64,000 nucleotides of DNA from Nonomuraea solani (GTDB lineage Bacteria; Actinomycetota; Actinomycetes; Streptosporangiales; Streptosporangiaceae). Location of the stretch: contig NZ_FNVT01000002.1 of the NCBI RefSeq assembly GCF_900108335.1, forward strand, positions 1-64,000. Reading direction: 5' to 3'. Both the position numbers and the translations under genes were made by a program. The notes below the pieces were generated by a model that worked only from the letters and a program-made list of their open reading frames with translations, was not told the DNA's origin and did not search any database. Within the stretch, counting starts at the first letter, position 1; each line of letters begins with the position of its first letter. Positions 30,799 to 39,640 of this stretch are shown piece by piece.

Positions 30799-31614
30799 GT
30801 GAGTGGGAGATTGCGCCAGATCGCGGCCGAGAACCAGCAGATCGCCGCCGAGGGCCGTTACGCGGCCGCCGACGGAACGGTCGTGGAGGTGGGCCCCGCG
30901 CTGCGCGCCGCCGTCGCCGGGACCGTGAGCCACCCGCCGGACGGCCCGCTCGGGCAGGCGGGCACCGGCGCGTACCGGACGGACGTCGAGGTGACCGGCG
31001 AGACGAGCCTCCAGGCGGCGCGGCGGCTGAACCTGGACGGCACCGCCGTCCTGAACTTCGCCTCCGCCCGCAACCCCGGCGGCGGTTACCTCAACGGCGC
31101 CAAGGCGCAGGAGGAGGACCTGTGCAGGAACGCCCTGCTGTACCCCTGTCTCCTCCAGGCGCCCGACTACTACGACGCGCACCGGGCCTCGCCCGACCTG
31201 CTCTACAGCCACCGCGTCATCTGGTCGCCCGGCGTGCCGGTGCACCGCGGCGAGGGCGGACGGCTGCTGGCGGAGCCGTACCTCGTCTCGTTCCTCACCT
31301 CGCCGGCGCCGAACGCCGGGCAGGCGCTGCGCCGCGACCCGGACGCGGGCGAGCGGATCCGGCAGGCGCTGAACGAGCGGGCGGGGCGCGTCCTGGCCGT
31401 GGCCGCGCACCACGGCGCCCGCGCGCTGGTGCTCGGGGCGTGGGGCTGCGGCGTGTTCCGCAACGATCCGCGCGAGGTCGCCGCCGCCTTCCACACGCAC
31501 CTGGGCGGGGCCTTCGCGGGGGTGTTCGAGCGGGTGGTGTTCGCCGTCTGGGACCGCAGCCCGGACTCGGCGAACCGCGCCGCGTTCGCGGAGCGGTTCG
31601 CGGCTCCTAGCTGA
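30799..31614 (+). CDS. Bacterial poly(ADP-ribose) glycohydrolase-like protein (TIGR02452 type)
   Basis: A 271-residue macrodomain-type protein with the PARG signature: NPGGGYLNGAKAQEEDLCR, where the second Glu of QEE is the catalytic acid in bacterial PARG. A second conserved stretch is LVLGAWGCGVFRNDP, which lines the ADP-ribose pocket. Family members remove ADP-ribose chains from proteins. Unlike longer members, it has no extra domain. The start is GTG at 30799; a ribosome site is weak. Its end overlaps the convergent SDR gene by eight bases. Confidence 0.88.
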   Translation: MSGRLRQIAAENQQIAAEGRYAAADGTVVEVGPALRAAVAGTVSHPPDGPLGQAGTGAYRTDVEVTGETSLQAARRLNLDGTAVLNFASARNPGGGYLNGAKAQEEDLCRNALLYPCLLQAPDYYDAHRASPDLLYSHRVIWSPGVPVHRGEGGRLLAEPYLVSFLTSPAPNAGQALRRDPDAGERIRQALNERAGRVLAVAAHHGARALVLGAWGCGVFRNDPREVAAAFHTHLGGAFAGVFERVVFAVWDRSPDSANRAAFAERFAAPS

Positions 31615-32458
31615 ACGCCGCCGCGTGGTCGCGGGCGAAGCCGGCCAGGTCGCGCGGCGGGCGGCCGAGCAGGTCGGCGACCGTGCCGGTGGTGAGGTCG
31701 CCCCAGCCGGAGGCGTACGCCCGCGCGTACTCTTCGAGCATGTCGGCGATCCATTCGGGAACGCCGTAGCCGACCAGCGACCCGCGCTTGACCTCGTCAC
31801 TGACCTGCCGGTACGTGACGGACCTGCCCAGAGCGCGGCCCAGCTCGCCGGCGACCTCGTCGAACGTCAGCGAGCGCGGCCCGGTGAGCGTGTACGTCCG
31901 GCCATGGTGGCGATCGGGGTCGTCGAGGAGCACGCGGGCGGCGCACTCGGCGATGTCGCGGGCGTCGATCAGGCCGATCCGCGCCGCGGCCATGTTCAGC
32001 GAGAACGTGCCGGTGGCGGCGATGTCGCCGGCCTCGTTCAGCAGGTTCTGCATGAAGTAGTGCGGGCGCAGGATCGTCCAGCGCAGGCCGCTCCGCTCGG
32101 TCTCCTGGTCCGACAGCGCGTGCAGCCTGCCGCTGCGGTTCGGCGCGTCGTGGGCCGCGCCGATCACGGACAGGCGCACGACGCGCTCGACGCCGGCCTG
32201 GCGGGCGGCCCACAGGGCGTTCATGTTGTGCTCAGGGGCGCGCGGGCCGTTCGGGACGAGCAGCCACACATCCTGTACGCCCTCGAAGGCGGGCGGCAGC
32301 GACCGGGGGTCGCCGAGGTCGCCGGCGAAGACCTTGCCGGTCCCCTTGGACGCGTCACGGACGAGAGTCCGAAGGTCCACGTCAGCCCCGTCCAGCGCCT
32401 TCATCAGCGCGGTGGACACGGTTCCGGTGGCGCCGGTGATCAGTACGGTGCGCGACAC
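31607..32458 (-). CDS. NmrA-like NAD(P)-binding protein
   Basis: A 283-residue atypical short-chain dehydrogenase. The dinucleotide motif GATGTVSTAL sits at residues 8-17. The family's NmrA-like pattern follows (RTLVRDASKG, RWTILRPHYFMQNLL, and GPRSLTFDEVAGELGRALGR at the C-terminal half), as in quinone oxidoreductase QOR2 and NmrA-like redox sensors. GTG at 32458 is supported by AGGAG seven bases upstream. It follows an MFS gene on the same strand and overlaps its end, so the two probably form an operon. Confidence 0.88.
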   Translation of the reverse strand: MSRTVLITGATGTVSTALMKALDGADVDLRTLVRDASKGTGKVFAGDLGDPRSLPPAFEGVQDVWLLVPNGPRAPEHNMNALWAARQAGVERVVRLSVIGAAHDAPNRSGRLHALSDQETERSGLRWTILRPHYFMQNLLNEAGDIAATGTFSLNMAAARIGLIDARDIAECAARVLLDDPDRHHGRTYTLTGPRSLTFDEVAGELGRALGRSVTYRQVSDEVKRGSLVGYGVPEWIADMLEEYARAYASGWGDLTTGTVADLLGRPPRDLAGFARDHAAAFS

Positions 32459-33671
32459 TCTCGTTCTCCTTTTGATGGTGTAGATCAGTTGTGCCCTTGT
32501 GAACCGCCGGCCGGCTGGTGACACGCTCCAGGACCCAGAGCACGACGGTCCCGGCGGAAAAGGTGGCGCCCAGGACGCACACGCCGGCCCAGCCGCCGAA
32601 CACCCAGACCACCGACGTCAGTCCCGAGCCCACCGCGCCGCCGAGGAACAGGGCGGTCATGAAGGCGGAGTTGATCCGGTTGCGGGCTTCGGGGCGGAGC
32701 GCGTACAGGACGTTCTGGCTGCTGTTGAGCACCGCCTGGTGCGCGAGGTCCAGCACGATCACGCCGGCGAGCAGCCAGAGCAGCGAGTGCGCCCCGGCGG
32801 CGATGGCCGCCCAGGAGGCCACCAGCAGGACCGTGCCCGCGCCGGTCACGAGCTGCACGTGCCCCCGGTCGGCCAGCCGTCCCGCGACCGTGGCGGTCAG
32901 CGCGCCCACGGCCCCGGCCAGGCCGAACAGCCCGATGGCCGACTCCGACCACTCGTACGGCGGCTGAACCAGCAGAAACGTCAGCGCCGTCCACAGCACG
33001 CTGAACGAGGCCAGGCTCAGCGCGCCGATTCCGGCCCGCCACCGCAGGAGGACCTCGTGCCGGAACATCGCGACCGTCGAACGCAGCAGCCCGGCGTACG
33101 ACAGCCGCTGCCCGTCGCCCCCGAGCCGGGGCAGGAAGATCCGCAGCAGCACGGCCATCGCGACCATCAGGAGCGCGTTCACCCAGTAGACCGTGCGCCA
33201 TCCGCCCAATTCCGACAGCGCTCCGGACGCGGTCCGCGCCAGCAGCAGGCCGAGCATCAGGCCGGTCATCACCGTGCCGACCACCCGGCCGCGCTCCGCC
33301 GGGTCCGCCAGCGTGGCCGCGAACGGCACCACCACCTGCGCCCCCACCGAGGTCAGCGCGGTCAGGGCGGTGCTGATGAGGAGCACCGTGCCGTTGGGCG
33401 CGGCGGCCGACACCAGCAGGAACGCGGCGGTCGCCAGGTAGAGCGCCACGGCGAGCCGCCGCCGCTCCATGAGGTCGCCGAGCGGCACCAGCAGGATCAG
33501 CCCCAGCGCGTACCCGGCCTGCGCGGCCGTCACCATCAGCGCCGCCGCCGAGGGCCCGACCCCCAGCTCCCGGCCGATCAGGTCGAGAAGGGGCTGGGCG
33601 AAGTAGTTGCCCGCGACCGCCAGCCCCGTCGCCACCGACATGAGCAGGAGCAACCCGCGATTCATCGTCAT
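32382..33671 (-). CDS. MFS transporter
   Basis: A 429-residue major facilitator with about twelve hydrophobic helices and the loop 2-3 motif GDLMERRRL. It resembles drug-proton antiporters of the YnfM/sugar-efflux type. The last ~45 residues (after LERVTSRPAV) are hydrophilic and run 77 bases into the next gene in another frame, so the original stop may have been lost or the overlap may be real. It is divergent from the LysR regulator at 33751, the likely controller. ATG at 33671; a second ATG is two codons on. Confidence 0.88.
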   Translation of the reverse strand: MTMNRGLLLLMSVATGLAVAGNYFAQPLLDLIGRELGVGPSAAALMVTAAQAGYALGLILLVPLGDLMERRRLAVALYLATAAFLLVSAAAPNGTVLLISTALTALTSVGAQVVVPFAATLADPAERGRVVGTVMTGLMLGLLLARTASGALSELGGWRTVYWVNALLMVAMAVLLRIFLPRLGGDGQRLSYAGLLRSTVAMFRHEVLLRWRAGIGALSLASFSVLWTALTFLLVQPPYEWSESAIGLFGLAGAVGALTATVAGRLADRGHVQLVTGAGTVLLVASWAAIAAGAHSLLWLLAGVIVLDLAHQAVLNSSQNVLYALRPEARNRINSAFMTALFLGGAVGSGLTSVVWVFGGWAGVCVLGATFSAGTVVLWVLERVTSRPAVHKGTTDLHHQKENESVAHRTDHRRHRNRVHRADEGAGRG

Positions 33672-33750
33672 GCGCCCAGCCTGGGCGATAAGGGATCAAT
33701 GAGTCCAATGCATATTTGTCATCCGACCGATCACGTATCACGATAGGTCC

Positions 33751-34638
33751 ATGGAGCTTCAGCAGATGCGCTACGTCGTCGCCGTCGCGGAGACGAGCAA
33801 CTTCACCCGCGCCGCCGAGCAGTGCCTGGTGGTCCAGTCCGCGCTGAGTCACCAGATCGCCCGGCTGGAGCGCGAGCTGGGCGCCAAGCTCTTCGACCGC
33901 ACCAGCCGCCGCGTCCGGCTGACCCCGGCCGGCGAGGCGTTCCTGCCGGCGGCCCGGCAGGCTCTCGACGCCGCCGAGCGGGCCCAGGCCGAGGTGGCGG
34001 CCGCCGCCGGCGAGATCCGGGGCCGGCTCGCCATCGGCGCCATCCCCACCGTCACCGCGGTCGATCTCCCGACCGCGCTCAAGGACTTCCACCTGCGGCA
34101 TCGCCAGGTACGGATCACTCTGCGCTCGGGCGCCAGCGAGGAGTTCATCGAACGGGTCCGTCAGGGCACCCTCGACGTCGCGTTCCTGGGCCTGCCGGTG
34201 GGCGTGCGGCCGAAGGGCGTCCGCGGCCGCGAACTGGCGCGGGGCGAACTCGTCGCCGTGGTGGCACCCGGCCACCCACTGGCCGGCCGGGAGGGCGTGG
34301 ACCTGGAGCAGCTCTCGGACGAGCCCTTCGTCGACTTCCCTCAGGACACCGCCGCGCGGGCCCAGTCGGACGAGGCCTTCGCGGCGGCCGGAGTACGGCG
34401 CGAAGTCGCCTTCGAGGTGACGAACGTGGACTTCATGACCAGCCTGATCCGGCAGGGCCTGTGCGTCGGGATGCTGCCCGCCGCCTTCGCGACCGAACTC
34501 CCCGACCTGCCCGCGCTCCGGCTTCGCGACGCCCCCGCCCGCATGGAGCATCTCATCTGGAGCCGTTTCCCCCCATCTCCCGCCGCCGCGGCGTTCCTGT
34601 CCGCGCTGGACGTCCGGGTGTCGTCCACCCCGGACTAA
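33751..34638 (+). CDS. LysR-type regulator
   Basis: A 295-residue LysR regulator: winged helix at residues 1-60 (NFTRAAEQCLVVQSALSHQIARLE) and a periplasmic-binding-like effector domain from ~90. It is divergent from the MFS-SDR pair, with a 79-base gap, and is followed 11 bases later by an alpha/beta hydrolase. It probably controls both the divergent transporter and its own operon. The effector is unknown. Confidence 0.92.
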   Translation: MELQQMRYVVAVAETSNFTRAAEQCLVVQSALSHQIARLERELGAKLFDRTSRRVRLTPAGEAFLPAARQALDAAERAQAEVAAAAGEIRGRLAIGAIPTVTAVDLPTALKDFHLRHRQVRITLRSGASEEFIERVRQGTLDVAFLGLPVGVRPKGVRGRELARGELVAVVAPGHPLAGREGVDLEQLSDEPFVDFPQDTAARAQSDEAFAAAGVRREVAFEVTNVDFMTSLIRQGLCVGMLPAAFATELPDLPALRLRDAPARMEHLIWSRFPPSPAAAAFLSALDVRVSSTPD

Positions 34639-34649
34639 CATCGCTGGTC

Positions 34650-35459
34650 ATGGATCTGAACGAGCGCTTCGACTGGCAGGGACGGCAGATCGCGTGGGGA
34701 CGGGCGGGCTCCGGCCCGGCCGTGGTGTTCTGCCATGGCACGCCGTGGTCCTCGGTGGTGTGGCAGCCGTTCGCCGAGATGCTGAGCCACGACCACACCG
34801 TCTACCTGTGGGACATGCCCGGCTACGGCCTCTCGTCCAAGCGGGCCGATCATCCCGTCGACTTCGGCGTACAGGCGGAGGCGTTCGCCGCGCTGCTCGC
34901 ACACTGGGGGCTGGACCGGCCGCACGTGATCGCCCACGACTTCGGCGGCGCCGTGTCACTGCGCGCGCGGCTGAACCTGGGCGCCGGCTACGCCTCTCTC
35001 CTGCTCGTCGACGTCGTGGCCATCCCGCCCAGCGGCTCGCCCTTCTTCGCCTTCGTCCAGGACCACCCTGACGTGCTCGAACGGTTGCCGGCCTACATCC
35101 ATGAGGCCATCGTCCGCGCGTACATCCGGGGCGCGAGCCACCGCGGCCTGCGCGACGCCGACCTCGACGCGCTCGTCCGGCCCTGGCTGGGCGAAGAGGG
35201 CCAACCTGCGTTCTACCGGCAGATCGCCGCCTACGACGAGAGCTTCCTCGAAGAGAACGAGCGCCGCCTGGGCCGGCTCGACCTTCCGGTACGGATCGTG
35301 TGGGGTGCGGACGACGCCTGGATTCCGGTGAAGACGGCTCAGCGGCTGCGGGGCCTGCTCCCGGGCGCGAACCTGTCACTCGTCGCCGAGGCCGGCCATC
35401 TGATCCAGTACGACGCGCCCGCCGCCGTCATGGACGAGATCCGCACCTGGCTCGCCTGA
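34650..35459 (+). CDS. Alpha/beta hydrolase with Asp nucleophile (dehalogenase/epoxide hydrolase type)
   Basis: A 269-residue alpha/beta hydrolase. The oxyanion region is FCHGTPW, and the nucleophile elbow reads AHDFGGAVS, so the nucleophile is Asp as in haloalkane and fluoroacetate dehalogenases and epoxide hydrolases, not Ser. The third acid is in WGADDAWIP and the catalytic His in EAGHLIQYDAP. The start ATG at 34650 lies 11 bases after the LysR stop, so the two are co-transcribed. Substrate unknown. Confidence 0.88.
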   Translation: MDLNERFDWQGRQIAWGRAGSGPAVVFCHGTPWSSVVWQPFAEMLSHDHTVYLWDMPGYGLSSKRADHPVDFGVQAEAFAALLAHWGLDRPHVIAHDFGGAVSLRARLNLGAGYASLLLVDVVAIPPSGSPFFAFVQDHPDVLERLPAYIHEAIVRAYIRGASHRGLRDADLDALVRPWLGEEGQPAFYRQIAAYDESFLEENERRLGRLDLPVRIVWGADDAWIPVKTAQRLRGLLPGANLSLVAEAGHLIQYDAPAAVMDEIRTWLA

Positions 35460-35462
35460 GGG

Positions 35463-35957
35463 TCAGCGGCCGGTGGTGCCGTCGAGCTGCTCGCGCAGGA
35501 TGTCCGCGTGGCCGGCGTGGCGGGCGGTCTCGCTCGTCATGTGGGCGATGACCCACCGGAGGGTGTGCCGGTTGCCGTCGACCGGGACGGCGCAGCGCGC
35601 GTCCGGGTCGCCGGCGGCGCGGATCGCGCGGTCGCTGTCCTCGATCGCCGCCCGGTAGTCGGCCAGCACATCGGCGGCGGCGCGCCCGGCCGGGACGGTC
35701 ATGCCGTGCTCCGAGCCGGCGCTCCGTTCGGCGCCGGCGAGGTGGTGGCCGAACCAGTATCGCTCGACCTCGGCCAGGTGCTGGACGAGACCCAGGATCG
35801 AGGTGCCGCTGCCGACCAGGGCGCGGCGCACCTGCTCGTCGGACAGCCCGCCGGCCTTCTTCAACACGCAGTGCCGGGCGAACGACAGGAACGCCAGAGC
35901 CGTGTCGAGCTCGCCCGTGTCGACCCGTGGCACGGGCTCCCGCTGTGTCTCCGCCAT
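35463..35957 (-). CDS. DinB/DUF664 family protein
   Basis: A 164-residue four-helix-bundle protein of the DinB superfamily. Metal-binding His residues sit in LVQHLAEVERYWFGHH and in AHMTSETARHAGHADILREQLDG, the typical actinobacterial DUF664 ending. Relatives are thiol-dependent (mycothiol or bacillithiol) transferases; the substrate is unknown. It is divergent from the FAD monooxygenase gene and shares the palindromic operator at 35971-36004. Confidence 0.88.
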   Translation of the reverse strand: MAETQREPVPRVDTGELDTALAFLSFARHCVLKKAGGLSDEQVRRALVGSGTSILGLVQHLAEVERYWFGHHLAGAERSAGSEHGMTVPAGRAAADVLADYRAAIEDSDRAIRAAGDPDARCAVPVDGNRHTLRWVIAHMTSETARHAGHADILREQLDGTTGR

Positions 35958-35970
35958 GTGATCACCATAG

Positions 35971-36004
35971 CGAACTGACCAATTGGGCGTATTTGGTCAG
36001 TTCG
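35971..36004. promoter_or_regulatory. Perfect inverted repeat between divergent genes
   Basis: Twelve-base arms CGAACTGACCAA (35971-35982) and TTGGTCAGTTCG (35993-36004) are exact complements around a 10-base centre. A promoter for the monooxygenase gene, -35 TTGGGC (35983-35988) and -10 CATTTA (36006-36011) with a 17-base spacer, overlaps it. This is the arrangement of a TetR or MarR repressor site acting on both genes. No such regulator gene is adjacent. Confidence 0.7.
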
Positions 36005-36043
36005 TCATTTAGGGTGATGGCGACACGACAGGAAGGGGTCGTC

Positions 36044-37243
36044 ATGAGGGACGCAGTCGGGCGGGGCCGTGCGCTGGTGGTCGGGCTCGGGATCGCGGGC
36101 ATCGCCACCGCGCTCCGGCTACGGCAGGTCGGCTGGGAGCCGGTGCTGGTGGAGCGGGCGGCCGCCCGGCGCTCGGGCGGATACTTCATCATGCTGTTCG
36201 GCGCCGGTGCCGCCTCCGCGCGCCGCCTGGGGGTGCTGGAGGCGATCGGCGACCGTACGCCGAAGCTCGTCCCGTACGAGGTGAACCGGGCCGGGCGCCA
36301 GAGCCTCGGCATGAGCCTGGCCAACCTGCCCGGCACGCCGCGGGTGGTGCTGCGCGGCGACATCGAGCGGGCGCTGTTCTCGGCGCTGCCGGACGATGTG
36401 GAGATCCGCTACTCCACCGTGCCCACCCGCATCGTCCAGGACGACTCCGGCGTGGAGGTGACACTGAACGGCACCGTCACCGAGCGCTTCGACCTGGTGG
36501 TGGGCGCCGACGGGATGCGCTCGACCGTACGCGAGCTGGCCTTCGGCCCCGGCGACCACCTGCACCCGCTCAACTACATGATCGGCGCCACCGTCCTGGA
36601 CAAGCCGATCGAGGGCATCGGCCAGGGCCAGGGCCTGACCCTGGCCGAGCCGGGCCGCTCGGCCTGGATCTTCCCCTTCGCCGACCACGCCCCTGGCCTG
36701 CTGTTCTCCTACCGCACCAGCGACGTGGACGCCGAGTTCACCCGTCCGCCGATCGAGTCCATCCGCGCCGCGTTCGGCCCGCAGCCCACCGGGCCGCTCC
36801 TGGAGAAGCTGCTCACCGCGTTCGAGCAGGCCCCGGACTTCCTGTTCGACTCGGTGAACCAGGTCAAGATGCCGAACTGGCACCGCGGCCGGGTGGTCCT
36901 GGTCGGCGACGCCGCCTGGTGCGTGACCTTGTATGCGGGGATGGGCGCCTCCAGCGGCATGGCCGGCGGCGAGCTGCTGGGCACCATGCTGCAGCGTCAC
37001 CCCGGCGACCTGCCCGGCGCGCTGCGGGCGTGGGAGGCCAGGATGCGGCCGTTCATCCAGACCGAGCAGGACAGCGCGCTGATCATGCGCAGGATCTTCG
37101 TCCCCCATGACCGCAAGGAGGTGTTCCTGCGCGGCGCGATGCTCCGTCTCATGCGCGCGCCGGTCATCGGTCAGGCGATGAGCAAGGTGATGAACGGCCA
37201 GGACATGAAGAACAAGGAGTTCGACGTCGCGGCCGTCGCTTAG
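36044..37243 (+). CDS. FAD-dependent monooxygenase
   Basis: A 399-residue class A flavin monooxygenase of the PHBH/TetX fold. Three family motifs are present: the dinucleotide fold VVGLGIAGIATAL near the N-terminus, VVGADGMRSTVR (DG motif) near 150, and RVVLVGDAAWC (GD motif) near 285. These enzymes hydroxylate aromatic or polyketide substrates, or inactivate antibiotics. ATG at 36044 is chosen because AGGAAGG lies about ten bases upstream; an earlier ATG at 36017 lacks a site. It is controlled from the palindromic divergent promoter. Its stop overlaps the convergent methyltransferase stop (CTAG). Confidence 0.9.
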   Translation: MRDAVGRGRALVVGLGIAGIATALRLRQVGWEPVLVERAAARRSGGYFIMLFGAGAASARRLGVLEAIGDRTPKLVPYEVNRAGRQSLGMSLANLPGTPRVVLRGDIERALFSALPDDVEIRYSTVPTRIVQDDSGVEVTLNGTVTERFDLVVGADGMRSTVRELAFGPGDHLHPLNYMIGATVLDKPIEGIGQGQGLTLAEPGRSAWIFPFADHAPGLLFSYRTSDVDAEFTRPPIESIRAAFGPQPTGPLLEKLLTAFEQAPDFLFDSVNQVKMPNWHRGRVVLVGDAAWCVTLYAGMGASSGMAGGELLGTMLQRHPGDLPGALRAWEARMRPFIQTEQDSALIMRRIFVPHDRKEVFLRGAMLRLMRAPVIGQAMSKVMNGQDMKNKEFDVAAVA

Positions 37244-38061
37244 GGGACGCGGCCGACGCCGCCCAGGATGCCGCCCTTGTCCAGGCCGGGGGCGATGAAC
37301 GGGTCGTCGTTGCGCCAGTGCTGCACCGGCACGAGGCCGGGTTCGAGCAGTTCGAGCCCGTCGAAGTACGTGCGCACGATCTCGCGGTCGCGCGGGTGCA
37401 GCGCGCCGGAGGTCGTGCGCCGGTAGATGTCCTCGCTCTCGATCCTGCGGTCGACGGTGCTCTGGTCCTTCTCCACGTACGCGTGCGAGATGATCAGATG
37501 ACTCCCCGGCGCCAGCGGCTCGCGCAGGGCCCGGACGATGGCGGCCACCTCGTCGTCGTCGGCGAAGAAGTGGAACAACGCGACGACCAGGACCGCCACG
37601 GGCCGGCTGAAGTCGAGGTGGGCGGCGGCGGCCTTCAGGATCGCCTTGGGGTCGTGCGCGTCGCCGTCGAGGATCACCGTGCCGGGGTTGTCGGCGAGCA
37701 GCGCACGCGCGTGGACCAGCACGATGGGGTCGTTGTCCGAGTAGACGACCTTGGCGTCGGGGATGATCCGGTGGGCGACCTGGTGCACGTTGTCCTGGGT
37801 GGGCAGACCGGTGCCGATGTCGAGGAACTGCCGCACGCCCGCCCTGGCCGCCGTCTCCACGGCGCGGACCAGGAAACCGCGGTTCGCCCGGGCCATCTCC
37901 CGTACGTCCGCGCCGCCCCGGCTGCTCAGTTCGAGAATCCTCTCGGCGACCTCGCGGTCGGCGGGGAAGTTGTCCTTCCCGCCCAGGAAGTAGTCGTACA
38001 TGCGGGCGACGGTGGGGACGGTCGGGTCGATCTTCCCCTGAGGCCGCTCAGGCTCGGTCAC
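37240..38061 (-). CDS. DUF574-type SAM-dependent methyltransferase
   Basis: A 273-residue member of the actinomycete-specific DUF574 (Methyltransf_19) family: opening PTVARMYDYFLGGKDNFPADREVAE, the SAM loop FLDIGTGLPTQDNVHQVA, and HAYVEKD later on. Many paralogues are usual in one genome, and most have no known substrate. The start is GTG at 38061 with AAGGAAAGG upstream. It runs convergent to the monooxygenase gene and divergent from a sigma factor gene. Confidence 0.92.
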   Translation of the reverse strand: MTEPERPQGKIDPTVPTVARMYDYFLGGKDNFPADREVAERILELSSRGGADVREMARANRGFLVRAVETAARAGVRQFLDIGTGLPTQDNVHQVAHRIIPDAKVVYSDNDPIVLVHARALLADNPGTVILDGDAHDPKAILKAAAAHLDFSRPVAVLVVALFHFFADDDEVAAIVRALREPLAPGSHLIISHAYVEKDQSTVDRRIESEDIYRRTTSGALHPRDREIVRTYFDGLELLEPGLVPVQHWRNDDPFIAPGLDKGGILGGVGRVP

Positions 38062-38162
38062 GCTGCACCTTTCCTTGCTAATGACCGAATCTTATGGGGA
38101 ATCAGCAGGTCTGTGATTAGAACAGCCCGATTACCGCCTCCCGCACATCTTTGGGGTGGATC

Positions 38163-38180
38163 GGTGACGACACTGTCACC
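38163..38180. promoter_or_regulatory. Inverted repeat in a divergent promoter region
   Basis: GGTGAC and GTCACC form exact 6-base arms around GACACT, in the 265-base gap between the methyltransferase and sigma factor genes. A repressor site is plausible but unproven. I see nothing else clear in this gap; no convincing SigB-type promoter could be picked by eye. Confidence 0.35.
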
Positions 38181-38326
38181 CGGCTGGTCGAGTATCCAGT
38201 CAGGACAGGGCATATCGATCTAGAGGTCCAGCAGAGGGCTTCGTCTCGGTGTACGACACCAGGCGTGCTCCCACATCAGGGCCGACATCCCCCGATGGGG
38301 CCGCCTGCACCCATAAAGCAGGACTT

Positions 38327-39106
38327 ATGACCATTGCTCCCATGTCGCTCGATGACATGACGGCCGAACAACTCCTCGCGGCCATGGCCGAGCCCGACAT
38401 ATCAGCTTCTGACAAGGTGTGCCTGCGCGAACAGCTCGTACGCATGCACGACCGGCTGGCCAAGGACATCGCCCAGCGCTACCGCAACCGCGGCGAGCCC
38501 CTGGAGGATTTGCGGCAGGCCGCTTACCTGGGCCTGGTCAAGGCCATCAACGGCTTCGATCCCGGTCTCGGCCACGAGTTCCGCGGCTACGCCACCGTCA
38601 CCATGATCGGCGAAGTCAAACGGCACTTTCGCGACCGTACCTGGGCCATGCGCGTGCCCCGCGTCTACCAGGAGCGCCGCTCGGAGCTCAACCGGCTCAC
38701 CGTCGACCTCACCCAGACCCTGCACCGCTCCCCCACGGTCGCCGAACTGGCCGACAAGATGAAGCTGTCGGAAGAGGAAGTGCTGGTCGCCCTGGACGCC
38801 GCCACCGCGTACAGCACGCTGTCGCTGGACGCGCCCGCCATCAGCGGCGACGACGAATCGGCCCGGCTGGGCGATCTCATCGCGGACCGCGAGGAACCGC
38901 TGAGCGTGCTGATCGACGCGCAGGCCGTCAAGCCGCTCATCGACGCCCTGCCGTGCCGGGAGAGGAACATCCTGTTGCTCCGCTTCTACGGCAACCTGAC
39001 CCAGGCCGAGATCGCCGCCGAGTTCGGCATCTCGCAGATGCACGTCTCCCGCATCCTGCGCGCGGTGCTCACCCGGCTGCGCGAGAGCCTGGTCCGCCAG
39101 GCGTGA
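38327..39106 (+). CDS. SigB/SigF/SigG-type RNA polymerase sigma factor
   Basis: A 259-residue sigma-70 group 3 factor. Region 2 includes EPLEDLRQAAYLGLVKAINGFDP and EFRGYATVTMIGEVKRHFRDRTW, region 3 lies at ~115-175, and the region 4 helix-turn-helix is NLTQAEIAAEFGISQMHVSRIL near the end. In actinomycetes these factors drive stress and development genes and are held by anti-sigma kinases; no anti-sigma gene lies next to this one. ATG at 38327 has AGGA five bases upstream; ATG at 38342 is an alternative. It ends one base before the convergent ArsR gene. Confidence 0.93.
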   Translation: MTIAPMSLDDMTAEQLLAAMAEPDISASDKVCLREQLVRMHDRLAKDIAQRYRNRGEPLEDLRQAAYLGLVKAINGFDPGLGHEFRGYATVTMIGEVKRHFRDRTWAMRVPRVYQERRSELNRLTVDLTQTLHRSPTVAELADKMKLSEEEVLVALDAATAYSTLSLDAPAISGDDESARLGDLIADREEPLSVLIDAQAVKPLIDALPCRERNILLLRFYGNLTQAEIAAEFGISQMHVSRILRAVLTRLRESLVRQA

Positions 39107-39107
39107 C

Positions 39108-39611
39108 TCAGGGCAGGGCGGGGATGTCGGCCCGGTAGAGGCTGAGCAGCAGGCCGTAGGGCTCGGCGCCGGAGCCGCCGGTCTCGTGCGCGAACGCGTC
39201 GAGCCGGTCGGCCAGTGTACGGACCTCGTCGGGGGTGAGCCAGAGGTGCCGCAACCGGGTGTGTTCCGGACCTCCGGGACGGGCGGGCAGCATCTCCGCC
39301 AGGGCGGCGCGGAAGAGGAACTCGGCCCCCGCCTGGTCGTCCAGCTTGAAGGCCGTCCTGACCAGGGCGAAGCACTGCTCGGTGCCGCCGCGTACCTGAC
39401 GGGTCTCGGTCAGGCGGATCAGGCCGGCCTCGCGGAGGACGCGTACGTGGTAGCCGATCGTGCCCTTGGTCGAGCCGAGCGCGGCCGTGAGCTCGCTCAT
39501 GGTGGCGGGGCGCCGGCGCAGCACGTTGACCATGCGGTGGCGCAACGGGTGACCGAGGGCCTTGAAGTGCGCGGACGTGTGCAGCACCAGAGGCTCCTGC
39601 TCGTCTTCCAT
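39108..39611 (-). CDS. ArsR-type winged-helix repressor
   Basis: A 167-residue regulator with an ArsR-like winged helix at ~10-85 (LGHPLRHRMVNVLRRRPATMSEL, then GTIGYHVRVLREAGLI). The C-terminal half is helical and has no Cys metal site, so the signal is probably not arsenic-like metal. It is divergent from an O-methyltransferase gene. Two matching palindromes lie between them, so it very likely represses both. ATG at 39611. Confidence 0.9.
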   Translation of the reverse strand: MEDEQEPLVLHTSAHFKALGHPLRHRMVNVLRRRPATMSELTAALGSTKGTIGYHVRVLREAGLIRLTETRQVRGGTEQCFALVRTAFKLDDQAGAEFLFRAALAEMLPARPGGPEHTRLRHLWLTPDEVRTLADRLDAFAHETGGSGAEPYGLLLSLYRADIPALP

Positions 39612-39616
39612 GGCCT

Positions 39617-39640
39617 AAGTGTCTAGAAATTTAGACGCTT
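39617..39640. promoter_or_regulatory. Operator 1 of the ArsR divergent pair
   Basis: AAGTGTCTA (39617-39625) and TAGACGCTT (39632-39640) are complementary except for one base, around six bases. The site lies immediately upstream of the ArsR start and abuts the -35 box of the methyltransferase promoter. The same design recurs at 39681-39704. Confidence 0.65.

Noticed and set aside
33690-33750. LysR operator (repeated ATCACG) between the MFS and LysR genes.
   Set aside because: Only a short direct repeat and no clear T-N11-A dyad could be defined.
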